Of a DNA stretch of 64,000 nucleotides, positions 44,549-51,779 are shown piece by piece; the first letter of the stretch is position 1, and each line of letters begins with the position of its first letter. A program made the position numbers and the translations under genes. The stretch spans positions 202,683 through 266,682 of the forward strand of contig NZ_QRHC01000006.1 in the NCBI RefSeq assembly GCF_003415655.1, written 5' to 3'. This DNA is from Vibrio maerlii. Its GTDB lineage: Bacteria > Pseudomonadota > Gammaproteobacteria > Enterobacterales > Vibrionaceae. The notes beneath the pieces were generated by a model. The model was not told where the DNA came from. It was given only the letters and a program-made list of their open reading frames with translations, and did not search any database.

Positions 44549-45883
44549 TTAACGCATTTTGAATGATTCAAAGTGCATCTGATTCTCCGGCATACCTGCT
44601 CGCATCAATCCTGATTTTAATTTTTCTCTGAACGTTTCAGGCCCACAGAAACTCACATGCATCGAGCGAGCATCTTTATATTTCAACAGAGTTTCAACAG
44701 AGAGCAACTCACCTTCATCGGCGTAGAGAGTTCGTAGCTCAACGAAGTCTAGCTGCTTGATAGTAGATAGAATTTCAGCTTCAAAATACGCGTCTTTTTT
44801 GTTGTTTACGCAGTAGAACAAATGAACCTTCTTCGGTGTGGCGCTGTTCTTGTTGGTCAGCTTATCTAGCTGACGCAGCCAATAGAGACGTGAGACAAAT
44901 GGCACGATACCGATACCCGCACCAACCCAGAATTGCTCATCTTCTGCTTCAATCTGGAAGTGTCCATAGCTTCCCTCAACCGATACCGGTTGACCTTGAT
45001 GGATTTTATTGATCAGCGTGCTTGTGTAATCTCCTAGCGCTTTCACTCCAAACTCCATGGTATTGCTACTGCTATCGTAGTTCAAAATAGAAAATGGGTG
45101 AGCGGATTCGCCATCTTGAAAATCAAGGTAAGCAAACTGTCCTTCTTTGTAGTTCAGTGGTTTTTCTAACTGAATGGAGAATCGAACCACTTCTTCTATG
45201 CCTTGATTATTAGAAAAGACCTCTTTGGATGTCACTTGGCCACTAGACTTTTTATTTCGCCCGATCTTGCCCGTAAGCGATAGGTACGAACAGTAAACAG
45301 CGATGGCAGAAAGAGCGCCAATAGCGATATTCATAGGCATAGAGCCCAAGTTCCAGTCGAGCAAAATTACGGAGTGGAAGACCCCTGCAATCATCAGCAC
45401 ACCACCAATTTTGTGGGTAAACTTGAACTGACGATAGCCGATCGCTTGAATTAAGCTGATGACAGCAAAAATAATGAACACATAGAATGCGAGCTCACCA
45501 ACTTGTTCAGCGATGCCACGCCAAGGAATGCCCTCAAGCGCTTGGCGATGCTGGCCACCACCACGTTGAGGGCGAGCCAACAAACCTGCTCCAACTAACC
45601 ATTTAGCGCCTTGAACACTGAGCCAATGAGTCGTAAGAGAGACAAGTGTACCGATCCCCAGTGATTTATGCAGTTGATAGCCTTTATCGAGCCCTTGAAC
45701 CCAGTTCTCTACCCACTTGAATCGAGCAGCAAGTAAAACCGCAACACTCATGTACCCAAGGCTCAGAAAACCGGTGTACATGATTAGTTGGTGCCTCCAT
45801 GCAAAAAAGTTATCAAGACTATCCAAGTTGAGTAAGGCACTTGGTAGCCAAAATAATGTGAGTAAAATGGTTAGTTTCAACAT
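44549..45883 (-). CDS. Ferric-reductase-like FAD/NAD membrane oxidoreductase
   Basis: ATG 45883 follows GGAG; a longer frame to 45940 has no good ribosome site. The 444-residue protein has about six transmembrane helices (1-210) with paired His residues for haem, then an FAD domain (SAHPFSILNYD, about 259-269) and an NAD(P) domain (GAGIGIVPFVSR, about 318-329; VSFCGPETF near the C-terminus). This is the ferric reductase/NOX layout. It would move electrons from NAD(P)H across the inner membrane; the acceptor is unknown. Beside it is the sulfur module. Confidence 0.86.
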   Translation of the reverse strand: MLKLTILLTLFWLPSALLNLDSLDNFFAWRHQLIMYTGFLSLGYMSVAVLLAARFKWVENWVQGLDKGYQLHKSLGIGTLVSLTTHWLSVQGAKWLVGAGLLARPQRGGGQHRQALEGIPWRGIAEQVGELAFYVFIIFAVISLIQAIGYRQFKFTHKIGGVLMIAGVFHSVILLDWNLGSMPMNIAIGALSAIAVYCSYLSLTGKIGRNKKSSGQVTSKEVFSNNQGIEEVVRFSIQLEKPLNYKEGQFAYLDFQDGESAHPFSILNYDSSSNTMEFGVKALGDYTSTLINKIHQGQPVSVEGSYGHFQIEAEDEQFWVGAGIGIVPFVSRLYWLRQLDKLTNKNSATPKKVHLFYCVNNKKDAYFEAEILSTIKQLDFVELRTLYADEGELLSVETLLKYKDARSMHVSFCGPETFREKLKSGLMRAGMPENQMHFESFKMR

Positions 45884-46001
45884 GGACGGAACTCCTGAGC
45901 ATATGACCCTAATACTCAGGATACGCCGGCGGTTGAACATTGAAAGTTGCTTTACACTGATTTATTTACTTTGACACTCCTTTACAAAACAGAGCTCTAC
46001 C

Positions 46002-46340
46002 TCATTTTACTGATAGTGCGGCAATGCTATCCCAAAGGATCTTCGAACGGTTGCCTGTTCGGCAGTAGCCCAGAACAAGAGTGTATTCATTTAGGACGTT
46101 TCGGAGTTCGTCTTGGTCAGCCATTGAGAACTCGGGGCAAGACATGGGGATATAAAACATTTTCATGTCTAACTCTTCTGCTCTTTCTCTTAGAGAGTTA
46201 AAGCTCGGTTGATCTTCGACTTCGTCATCGGGTCTATTGCAGACGACCGCTTCGTAGCCAAGCTTTTTAATTGTGGATAGGTCTTCAACGAAGAGCTGGT
46301 CGCTGACAGAATAGTGTGTACTGAGAGTCTGAATATTCAT
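46002..46340 (-). CDS. DUF442/TIGR01244 sulfurtransferase-phosphatase
   Basis: A 112-residue protein with a DSP/rhodanese-like active-site loop YCRTGNRS (CX5R, about 92-99). Members of this family (BLH-type) act as sulfur-transfer enzymes beside persulfide dioxygenases. It follows the dioxygenase gene by eight bases, so the two are cotranscribed. GGTGACGGT lies before ATG. Confidence 0.85.
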   Translation of the reverse strand: MNIQTLSTHYSVSDQLFVEDLSTIKKLGYEAVVCNRPDDEVEDQPSFNSLRERAEELDMKMFYIPMSCPEFSMADQDELRNVLNEYTLVLGYCRTGNRSKILWDSIAALSVK

Positions 46341-46348
46341 ACCGTCAC

Positions 46349-47209
46349 CTAAAATTGATTCAAAGGGATCTTGAGATAGTGTTTACCGTTACTTTCGGCT
46401 TTAGGTGCTTGGCCAGTACGCATATTGAACTGTACTGAAGGAATCAAGAGGGCAGGTACAGCTAATGTGTTGTCTCTTTCCGTTCGCAGAGAAACGAATT
46501 CTTTTTCAATGACATCATGATTGACGTGAATGTTCTTATGGCGCTGTTCTCTTACCGTAGTGATATTTTTGTACTCTCGACCATTGGGCGCATAGTCATG
46601 ACACATGTACAGGATAGTTTCATCGGGTAGGGAGAGTATTTGTTGGATTGAGCTGAAGAGCTGTTGCGCACTACCTCCTGGGAAGTCGCAACGTGCCGTT
46701 CCCATGTCAGGCATAAAGATTGTATCACCCACAAAGGCAAGCTCATCGTTGATAACATAGGTGGAGCACGCTGGAGTATGCCCCGGTGTATGCATTACTT
46801 TGAGCCTAGACTCGCCAAAATTGATTTCAGCTTTATTTTCAAGCAGAGCATCAAACTGACTACCATCGATTGGCATTTCATTTTCAGTGTTGAATACACC
46901 CTTGAAGAGTTGTTGAACGTCGGTGATCTTCGCACCTATGGCAATTTTTCCGCCTAATTGCGCTTTGAGATAGGCAGCACTACTAAGGTGGTCTGCATGA
47001 ACGTGGGTTTCTAATATCCACTCTAAACGAAAAGAATGCGCTTTGATGTAATCCACCATCTCACTTGCAGATTCTGTCGATGTACGACCCGCGCTAGCAT
47101 CGTAATCAAGTACGGGGTCTATGACGACACATGCATTAGTTGACTGATCTATAACGATATACGAGTAAGTACTCGACTGTTTATGAAAGAATGAAACAAC
47201 CTTGTTCAT
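46349..47209 (-). CDS. MBL-fold persulfide dioxygenase (ETHE1/Blh-like)
   Basis: A 286-residue metallo-beta-lactamase-fold enzyme with the metal motif THVHADHLSSAAYL (about 62-75) and the second set around HTPGHTPACSTY and GDTIFMPDMGTARCDFPGG (about 156-174), and the C-terminal LYMCHDY. Enzymes of this group oxidise glutathione persulfide to sulfite. AGGAGATAA lies before ATG. With the sulfurtransferase downstream and a divergent sulfite exporter it forms a sulfide-detoxification module. Confidence 0.88.
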   Translation of the reverse strand: MNKVVSFFHKQSSTYSYIVIDQSTNACVVIDPVLDYDASAGRTSTESASEMVDYIKAHSFRLEWILETHVHADHLSSAAYLKAQLGGKIAIGAKITDVQQLFKGVFNTENEMPIDGSQFDALLENKAEINFGESRLKVMHTPGHTPACSTYVINDELAFVGDTIFMPDMGTARCDFPGGSAQQLFSSIQQILSLPDETILYMCHDYAPNGREYKNITTVREQRHKNIHVNHDVIEKEFVSLRTERDNTLAVPALLIPSVQFNMRTGQAPKAESNGKHYLKIPLNQF

Positions 47210-47223
47210 ATTTATCTCCTTCG

Positions 47224-47272
47224 ATTAGCTATTTCTAATGTATGTGGTAATATTAATATTAGCAAAAGCTAA
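47224..47272. promoter_or_regulatory. Inverted-repeat cluster in the divergent sulfur promoter
   Basis: Three palindromes lie in the 115-base gap: ATTAG-N6-CTAAT (47224-47239), the perfect 14-mer TAATATTAATATTA (47248-47261), and TTAGC-N4-GCTAA (47259-47272). ArsR-type persulfide sensors (BigR, SqrR, YgaV) bind such A/T-rich inverted repeats between divergent sulfide genes, but no such regulator is in the window. Confidence 0.6.
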
Positions 47273-47324
47273 ATTAGATTATTTTGATATTAAGGTTTGA
47301 ATGTATATAACCAAAGGAGTGGGT

Positions 47325-48086
47325 ATGGTCTCTATCGTGTTAGGTGCGCTAAGCATAGGTTTGACGTTAGGGCTGCTCGGATCGGGTGGCTCGATATTGA
47401 CAGTACCTGTTTTGTCTTATTTGGTAGGGCAAGAACAGAAGCTGGCCATTGCAGGTTCACTCGCGATCGTCGGCATTATCAGCTTTTTCACCATGATTCC
47501 TCATATAATCAAAGGCAAAGTTGCATGGGATAGAGTCCTATATTTCGGCTTACCAGGAATGGCTGGGACTTACTTAGGGGCATGGATCTCCAAGTTCGTT
47601 CCTGGCGCCATTCAGTTCATCATCTTTGCCCTAGTCATGCTCTATGCCGCATACAAGATGCTGACAACGAATCAGGAACTGAATACAACCAAACGAGGCT
47701 ATCTCCATATGATCGCCGATGGTTTGCTAGTGGGCATTCTCACCGGTTTTGTCGGAGTAGGGGGAGGGTTCTTAATTGTTCCCGCGCTAGTTCTTCTTGG
47801 TGGTTTACCTATACAAACCGCAATCGCGACCAGCCTCGTCATCATCTTCATGAAATCCGCCAGTGGTTTCTTCAAGTACCAACAACTATTAGCAGAATCC
47901 AACATCCCGATTGATTGGAACGTTATAGCCATCATCAGCGCAGTCGGAATCATCGGCAGCTTTTCTGGCATCAAACTAGGTCAGTTAGTCAACCAAACCT
48001 ATTTACAAAGAATATTCGCGGTATTTCTCATCGTGATGGCGGTGTATATCGGCTATCAATCAGTGATTGAGTTGACGGGTGTTTGA
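47325..48086 (+). CDS. TauE/SafE-family sulfite/sulfur-compound transporter
   Basis: I start at ATG 47325 because AAAGGAG lies 6 bases before it; an in-frame ATG at 47301 has a weaker site. The 253-residue protein has about eight transmembrane helices and two TauE repeats, SIGLTLGLLGSGGSILTVPVL and VGILTGFVGVGGGFLIVPALV. It exports sulfite or related compounds or imports thiosulfate-like anions, and is divergent from the persulfide dioxygenase. This is the last core-like gene before the accessory region. Confidence 0.88.
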   Translation: MVSIVLGALSIGLTLGLLGSGGSILTVPVLSYLVGQEQKLAIAGSLAIVGIISFFTMIPHIIKGKVAWDRVLYFGLPGMAGTYLGAWISKFVPGAIQFIIFALVMLYAAYKMLTTNQELNTTKRGYLHMIADGLLVGILTGFVGVGGGFLIVPALVLLGGLPIQTAIATSLVIIFMKSASGFFKYQQLLAESNIPIDWNVIAIISAVGIIGSFSGIKLGQLVNQTYLQRIFAVFLIVMAVYIGYQSVIELTGV

Positions 48087-48316
48087 TAAGGATCAAGTGC
48101 GAAAGTGAACCAGCTTTAGTTAAGGTGCACTTTGCGATCTAACAACCTGACATGCTCCATAAGTTTCTGATTTTTAATTGATGTGATGAAAAGGATAAGA
48201 GACTATATGTGTATGAAAGAAGGCGTTTTGCCATTTAGATAGCGTTAGGGCTCAAAGGTACAATATTAACCTCTAGTACAGTACACTGTATTTTTCGTGT
48301 GAACTAAGGTGAAAGC
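48087..48316. other. Boundary region before the orphan integron cassette
   Basis: No gene is visible between the TauE gene and the cassette protein. The right part carries GCGTTAGGGCTC (48242-48253), typical of the 3' end of a Vibrio integron attC site. I see no clear target-site duplication or tRNA. It is the likely left end of the accessory block, but no matching end is in the window. Confidence 0.45.
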
Positions 48317-49381
48317 GTGAGTCAAAATCTAAATAAATTTAAGGCATTTGATATTGATCCTTTAAGAGAGCATCGTGAAATGATGGCTTCGTTATCTGAT
48401 CCTCTTAAAGACTTGCGTTTAGATACGTCATTTCGAGATCCTCTAAAGGAACACCGTGAGATGATGGCAGCTATAGTTGATCCTATGAAAGAGCTAAGAG
48501 CAATGACACAGTCATTCTCAGACCCTCTAAAGGAGCAACGCGAAATGATGGCAGCGATAGTTGACCCGATGAAAGAGCTAAGAGCAATGACACAGTCATT
48601 CTCAGATCCTCTAAAGGAACACCGTGAAATGATGGCGGCTATAGCCGACCCAATGAAAGAGTTTCGAGTAGCGGCATACTCACTTCCAGACCCTCTTAAA
48701 GAACATCGTGAAATGATGGAAGCGATTACGAATCCAATGAAACAGCTACAAGAAGCTATGGCTCTTGTAGTTGACCCCGCAAAATTGGTTCAGAAAAACC
48801 CATCATTGACGATCTTGAAACAGATGGCTGAAGCTGAGTTGTTTGATGTTGCAATGCAATCATCTGGCATATCAAAGGATGAAGTGAATGATATATCTTC
48901 TGAGATATTAACAACCTCAACTGCCATCGAAGCTGAAAGCTTAGAACGCTTGCTAAATAACATTTTGCAGGAAGTTAAAGCATTAAAAGAGCCTAAAATT
49001 CAACAGGTTATTGCTACTTATATTTTTCCAATAATCATAATGATACTTGGTTTACTTTTAGCACCGGTTTCTGATTATCATATCAAGGGGTATCTTCAAT
49101 CTGACAACAGAACGCGCAATAAAGTTATAAATGAGCAAGTAGTCTCGTCGGTGACTGACCGTCAGCAGCTAAATACTTTCAGGTTTGTCTCGACAGACAC
49201 CTTAAATGTTCGTACTGAGGCATCCATGAAATCAAAGGTTTTAGGGTATTTTCATTATGGTTATGTCGTTAATATTGTTCGAAAAGAAAAGAACTGGTCT
49301 CTAGTTGAGTGGGTTGATCAAGAATCCGAGTTGAAGATTTCAGGCTGGGTACACACAAGGTATCTCAAACGTTTTAAGTAG
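48317..49381 (+). CDS. Tandem-repeat, single-pass membrane, bacterial SH3 protein
   Basis: GTG start with AAGGTG 6 bases upstream. The 354-residue protein has five tandem repeats of 27-28 residues (about 14-152; consensus DPLKEHREMMAAIVDPMK then ELRAMTQSFS), a helical linker (160-230), one hydrophobic segment (about 234-255, VIATYIFPIIIMILGLLLA), and a C-terminal SH3-like domain (about 290-354, LNVRTEASMKSKVLGYF then WSLVEW and GWVHTRYL). The likely topology is repeats in the cytoplasm and SH3 outside. The function is unknown; SH3b domains often bind peptidoglycan or peptides. It lies in the cassette described above. Confidence 0.8.
   Translation: MSQNLNKFKAFDIDPLREHREMMASLSDPLKDLRLDTSFRDPLKEHREMMAAIVDPMKELRAMTQSFSDPLKEQREMMAAIVDPMKELRAMTQSFSDPLKEHREMMAAIADPMKEFRVAAYSLPDPLKEHREMMEAITNPMKQLQEAMALVVDPAKLVQKNPSLTILKQMAEAELFDVAMQSSGISKDEVNDISSEILTTSTAIEAESLERLLNNILQEVKALKEPKIQQVIATYIFPIIIMILGLLLAPVSDYHIKGYLQSDNRTRNKVINEQVVSSVTDRQQLNTFRFVSTDTLNVRTEASMKSKVLGYFHYGYVVNIVRKEKNWSLVEWVDQESELKISGWVHTRYLKRFK
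48356..48772 (+). repeat. Five 81-84-bp in-frame coding repeats
   Basis: Units start at 48356, 48437, 48521, 48605 and 48689. Repeats 2 and 3 are almost identical in DNA sequence, pointing to recent duplication or gene conversion. Each unit encodes two related halves that begin DPLKE and DPMKE, so the elementary unit may be 14 residues. The copy number could differ among strains. Confidence 0.85.
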
Positions 49382-49390
49382 AGCCCTAAC

Positions 49391-49740
49391 AAACAATTTA
49401 AGAGGGATTGTTGCTAGGAGTTTAAGTTACTGTTTATAAAGTAATAATATCGATGAATTAAAAAGTAGGGGAACGTTTAGGGGAACAGTAAGTTTGAATC
49501 GATATTTGTGATTTACATCACCAATTTTTTGGTTCTTCGCAGGTTAGCGGAAACGGAAAACAAAAACGATAGTTAGTAGTAAGCTTACATCGCCAAACAC
49601 AACCTTTCACAGACTACCGTTTTCACGTCAAATAATACTTTCCTATCGTCATTCTGGGAAGGCTTTCAGATCGTAAAGTCTCATAAAACTGACTCTCTGA
49701 CACTTCAATTTGAAAAGAAGAGAGTTACTGTAGTGGTATA
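49391..49740. other. Non-coding stretch between cassette and IS remnant
   Basis: No gene is visible. The direct repeat TAGGGGAAC occurs twice 12 bases apart (about 49466-49486). Otherwise the sequence is unremarkable; it may hold the broken end of the cassette attC and sequence left by the insertion of the IS. Confidence 0.4.
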
Positions 49741-49750
49741 GTGAATTTGG

Positions 49751-49790
49751 CCACCTAGTTAGAGGTGTTATCCTGCCTCTAACTAGGTGG
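49751..49790 (+). promoter_or_regulatory. Hairpin that hides the orfA ribosome site
   Basis: A perfect 15-bp stem (CCACCTAGTTAGAGG / CCTCTAACTAGGTGG) with a 10-base loop ends five bases before the orfA ATG; its right arm contains AGGTGG, the ribosome site. In RNA read from outside, the site would be folded away, a known way for insertion sequences to avoid accidental transposase translation. Confidence 0.75.
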
Positions 49791-49794
49791 AACT

Positions 49795-50007
49795 ATGACA
49801 AAGCGTACCAGAAGAACTTTTAGTGCTGAGTTTAAACTTGAGGCTGCTCAGCTTGTTGTTGAACAAGGCTACTCGGTTGTCGAGGCTGCTAAAGCCATGA
49901 ATGTTAGTAAATCGGCTATGGATAAGTGGTTGCGCCAGCTCAAAGCTGAGCAACAAGGCATAAGCCCTAAGGTTGCCCCTTTGATTCCAGAACAAATCGA
50001 ACTTTAA
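49795..50007 (+). pseudogene. IS3-family transposase OrfA, broken
   Basis: The 70-residue product matches the OrfA start: MTKRTRRTFSAEFKLEAAQLVVEQ, then a HTH YSVVEAAKAMNVSKSAMDKWLRQLK and PLIPEQIEL, where a frameshift brings a stop. The leucine-zipper part that follows in normal OrfA (about 95 residues) lies in another frame. Its first half is intact. Confidence 0.85.
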
Positions 50008-50058
50008 GATTACGAAAGCGCATTGCAGACCTTGAAGAGCTACAGATTACCGTTCAAA

Positions 50059-50580
50059 TTATAGTAACGTCTCACGTATATTAGTAATTACAGCATCATC
50101 TATTCCGCTCTCGCTGCTGAGATGAAAATATCTATCTTGGAACATTTTCATACGCTCATCCCACTCGAAGTCACCGCACGCATACCAATCAGCATTACAG
50201 CACTCGGCGTGACACCTTGTAGTTCTCAGCCAGTCCGAATCATCAAGCCTCATTTTTCGTCTTAGATCAATGAATGGAGCCAATTGATTTTCAGCGAAAA
50301 TATTACAGCAGACAAGTAAGTCGCGAGGGTAAAAAAAAGGATTCGTCGGATACAATAGCGTACCAATTTCGTCAGATACTTCAGCAAGCTTTCTCGCACT
50401 TTCGAGATCTGGAGGTACGTTTTCTAGCACTTGTTTAACACTCATAAACCCACCCTTGTCAAAAGCAGCTTTAACAAAAGCGTTCTTATTCACATAAAAT
50501 CGCGAGTAAAGAAGGTTTTTTACATCAAAATATATAATTTTCAAAGAACAATCCTCGAAAGCTTTTACATTACTTTTCAT
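50059..50580 (-). CDS. Hypothetical protein
   Basis: A 173-residue protein that I do not recognise. It begins MKSNVKAFEDCSLKIIYFDV and ends VITNIRETLL; a Cys/His-rich stretch (TTRCHAECCNADWYACGDF at about 124-142) could bind metal. No signal or membrane segment. It ends two bases from the broken IS remnant, so the IS may have removed a neighbour. The gene is bordered by AT-rich sequence. Confidence that it is coding is moderate. Confidence 0.5.
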   Translation of the reverse strand: MKSNVKAFEDCSLKIIYFDVKNLLYSRFYVNKNAFVKAAFDKGGFMSVKQVLENVPPDLESARKLAEVSDEIGTLLYPTNPFFYPRDLLVCCNIFAENQLAPFIDLRRKMRLDDSDWLRTTRCHAECCNADWYACGDFEWDERMKMFQDRYFHLSSESGIDDAVITNIRETLL

Positions 50581-50690
50581 AATTCACGTAACTTACGTGA
50601 ATGATACGTGAATTCGGTCCAAACTGAATTTAAGTTATTGATTTACATGCAGTGCTAAAAGTTATGGTTTAATAGCCAAGTTTGAGTCTT

Positions 50691-50749
50691 GATATGTTGC
50701 TTTAGAAAAATTAATGACTGAAGCGCATTGTTTTCTAAAGCAACGTATC
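50691..50749. repeat. 19-bp near-perfect inverted repeat
   Basis: Arms at 50691-50709 and 50731-50749 pair over 19 positions with one G-T wobble (core GTTGCTTTAGAAAA / TTTTCTAAAGCAAC), around a 21-base loop. No T-run follows on either side. It lies just past the 3' end of the 55-residue gene and might be an RNA structure, a protein site or a small element. Confidence 0.7.
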
Positions 50750-50777
50750 GAAAATCTAATACGATTAGACTTATGCT

Positions 50778-50945
50778 CTACAACAAGTCATTAGAGTCTA
50801 ACTCTCTCAGCAAAATCACATCATCTTCAGTCAATTCGTTTCCTCTTCTTAGAGACTTAATTGCTAACGCTAACTTAATCTCATCAACAGATACTTTTAA
50901 CTGCTTCGATTTAGCAATTAGTAAAACTTCATAATCACTCTTCAT
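50778..50945 (-). CDS. Hypothetical small protein
   Basis: I start at ATG 50945 because GAGGG lies 6 bases upstream. The 55-residue product (MKSDYEVLLIAKSKQLKVSV then DEIKLALAIKSLRRGNELTEDDV) is charged and helical, with no membrane segment. It could be an antitoxin-like or regulatory protein, but there is no partner next to it. I cannot assign a family. Confidence 0.5.
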   Translation of the reverse strand: MKSDYEVLLIAKSKQLKVSVDEIKLALAIKSLRRGNELTEDDVILLRELDSNDLL

Positions 50946-51035
50946 ATGTGCCCTCATTAGCAACTTAAATACTGTACATAAACACAGTAGCACTGAATAT
51001 TATAAGAAACAAACTATATTTTGAAAAATTCAATG

Positions 51036-51111
51036 TTGATTACCAATTTCTTGTTGAATGTATAATTAATTTGATCTTGATTACCAATTTATTGTCGAAT
51101 GTATAATTAAT
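51036..51111. repeat. Two tandem 35-bp direct repeats (41-bp period)
   Basis: Copies at 51036-51070 and 51077-51111 agree at 33 of 35 positions (TTGATTACCAATTT core, then GAATGTATAATTAAT). The sequence is very AT-rich. They lie 135 bases before the phosphatase-like gene and could be binding sites for a regulator or initiator, or a recent duplication. Confidence 0.85.
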
Positions 51112-51245
51112 AATTTCAAAGGTGGTTGTTTTTCTTATTTACTAGATTAATTTTGTGATATAGATCTTGACAATCTAATTTTAAAAGAGATATAAATATT
51201 AATAGTGATTTTGATTTATTGATATAAGGTTATTCTTTGTGACGT

Positions 51246-51590
51246 ATGAACATACTTTTTCTATGTACTTCAAACTTAAATAGATCTAAGACAGCAGAGG
51301 ACTTATTTAAAATAATAGATCATGATAATAGCTACCGCTCGGCGGGTCTTAACGCAAGATATTGCTCTTTTTATGGAAGTAAATTATGTACAACTGAGCT
51401 CCTAGATTGGGCTAATATCATTTATACAATGGAAGAAAAACATATTATAAGGATCGGGGAATATACGGAGGATAAATATCTAAATAAAATAGTTAACTTG
51501 GAAATCGAGGATATATACACATACATGCAACCAGAATTAGTTGAGTTGATTATTTTTAAAGTTAAATCTGCTAATAATATTGTCCTTTAG
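51246..51590 (+). CDS. COG4551-type low-molecular-weight tyrosine phosphatase-like protein
   Basis: A 114-residue protein with the phosphatase loop CTSNLNRS (C-x5-R-S, about 7-14) at the N-terminus and the C-terminal pattern IEDIYTYMQPELVELI seen in COG4551 proteins. These are shorter than classical LMW-PTPs (about 150) and lack the usual DPY-type acid loop. The coding sequence is markedly AT-rich, unlike the core genes, which indicates transfer. Cellular target unknown; similar genes occur in accessory islands. Confidence 0.75.
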   Translation: MNILFLCTSNLNRSKTAEDLFKIIDHDNSYRSAGLNARYCSFYGSKLCTTELLDWANIIYTMEEKHIIRIGEYTEDKYLNKIVNLEIEDIYTYMQPELVELIIFKVKSANNIVL

Positions 51591-51779
51591 TAAGAACCTT
51601 TCAATTGTTGGATATTCAAAATAAATTAACAAATTATTAGTCATTATAAGGGTAAAGTAACACCCGAATTCAACTTAGCCCTTTCAAGCGAATCAGTCTC
51701 TGCGGTCTATCATTCAAAAGCTCCACAGAGAACTCATTCATAAGGTGCTAATGTCAATGATCTTCAGTTCAGCACCGAG

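Larger units (their letters stand above)
48244..49410 (+). mobile_element. Orphan integron-type gene cassette
   Basis: GTTAGGGCTC at 48244-48253 and GAGCCCTAAC at 49381-49390 are exact inverted repeats that flank one gene. The right copy continues as AAACAATTTAAGAGGGATTG, which is how the 5' arm of Vibrio superintegron attC sites begins. The stop codon ends one base into the right repeat, as in cassettes. The 3' arm of that attC is missing, so the cassette is broken on the right. No integron integrase is in the window. Confidence 0.65.
49741..50057 (+). mobile_element. Truncated IS3-family element (left end and orfA part)
   Basis: An IS-like left end (GTGAATTTGGCCACC) with a long hairpin precedes an orfA that breaks off. 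After the stop at 50007 the orfA-like sequence continues in another frame as LRKRIADLEELQ, showing a one-base loss, and it ends near 50057 at unrelated sequence. No orfB is present, so the element cannot move by itself. Confidence 0.8.

Noticed and set aside
48139..48253. Complete attC left of the cassette
   Set aside because: CTAAC and GTTAGGG lie about 110 bases apart, but the inner arms do not pair, so only the right end is attC-like.
48356..48772. CRISPR-like array
   Set aside because: The regular 84-bp units are in frame inside a gene, have no unique spacers, and encode a peptide repeat.
50691..50749. attC site
   Set aside because: The arms end in GTTGC and GCAAC on the outside, the reverse of the RYYYAAC...GTTRRRY order of attC sites.
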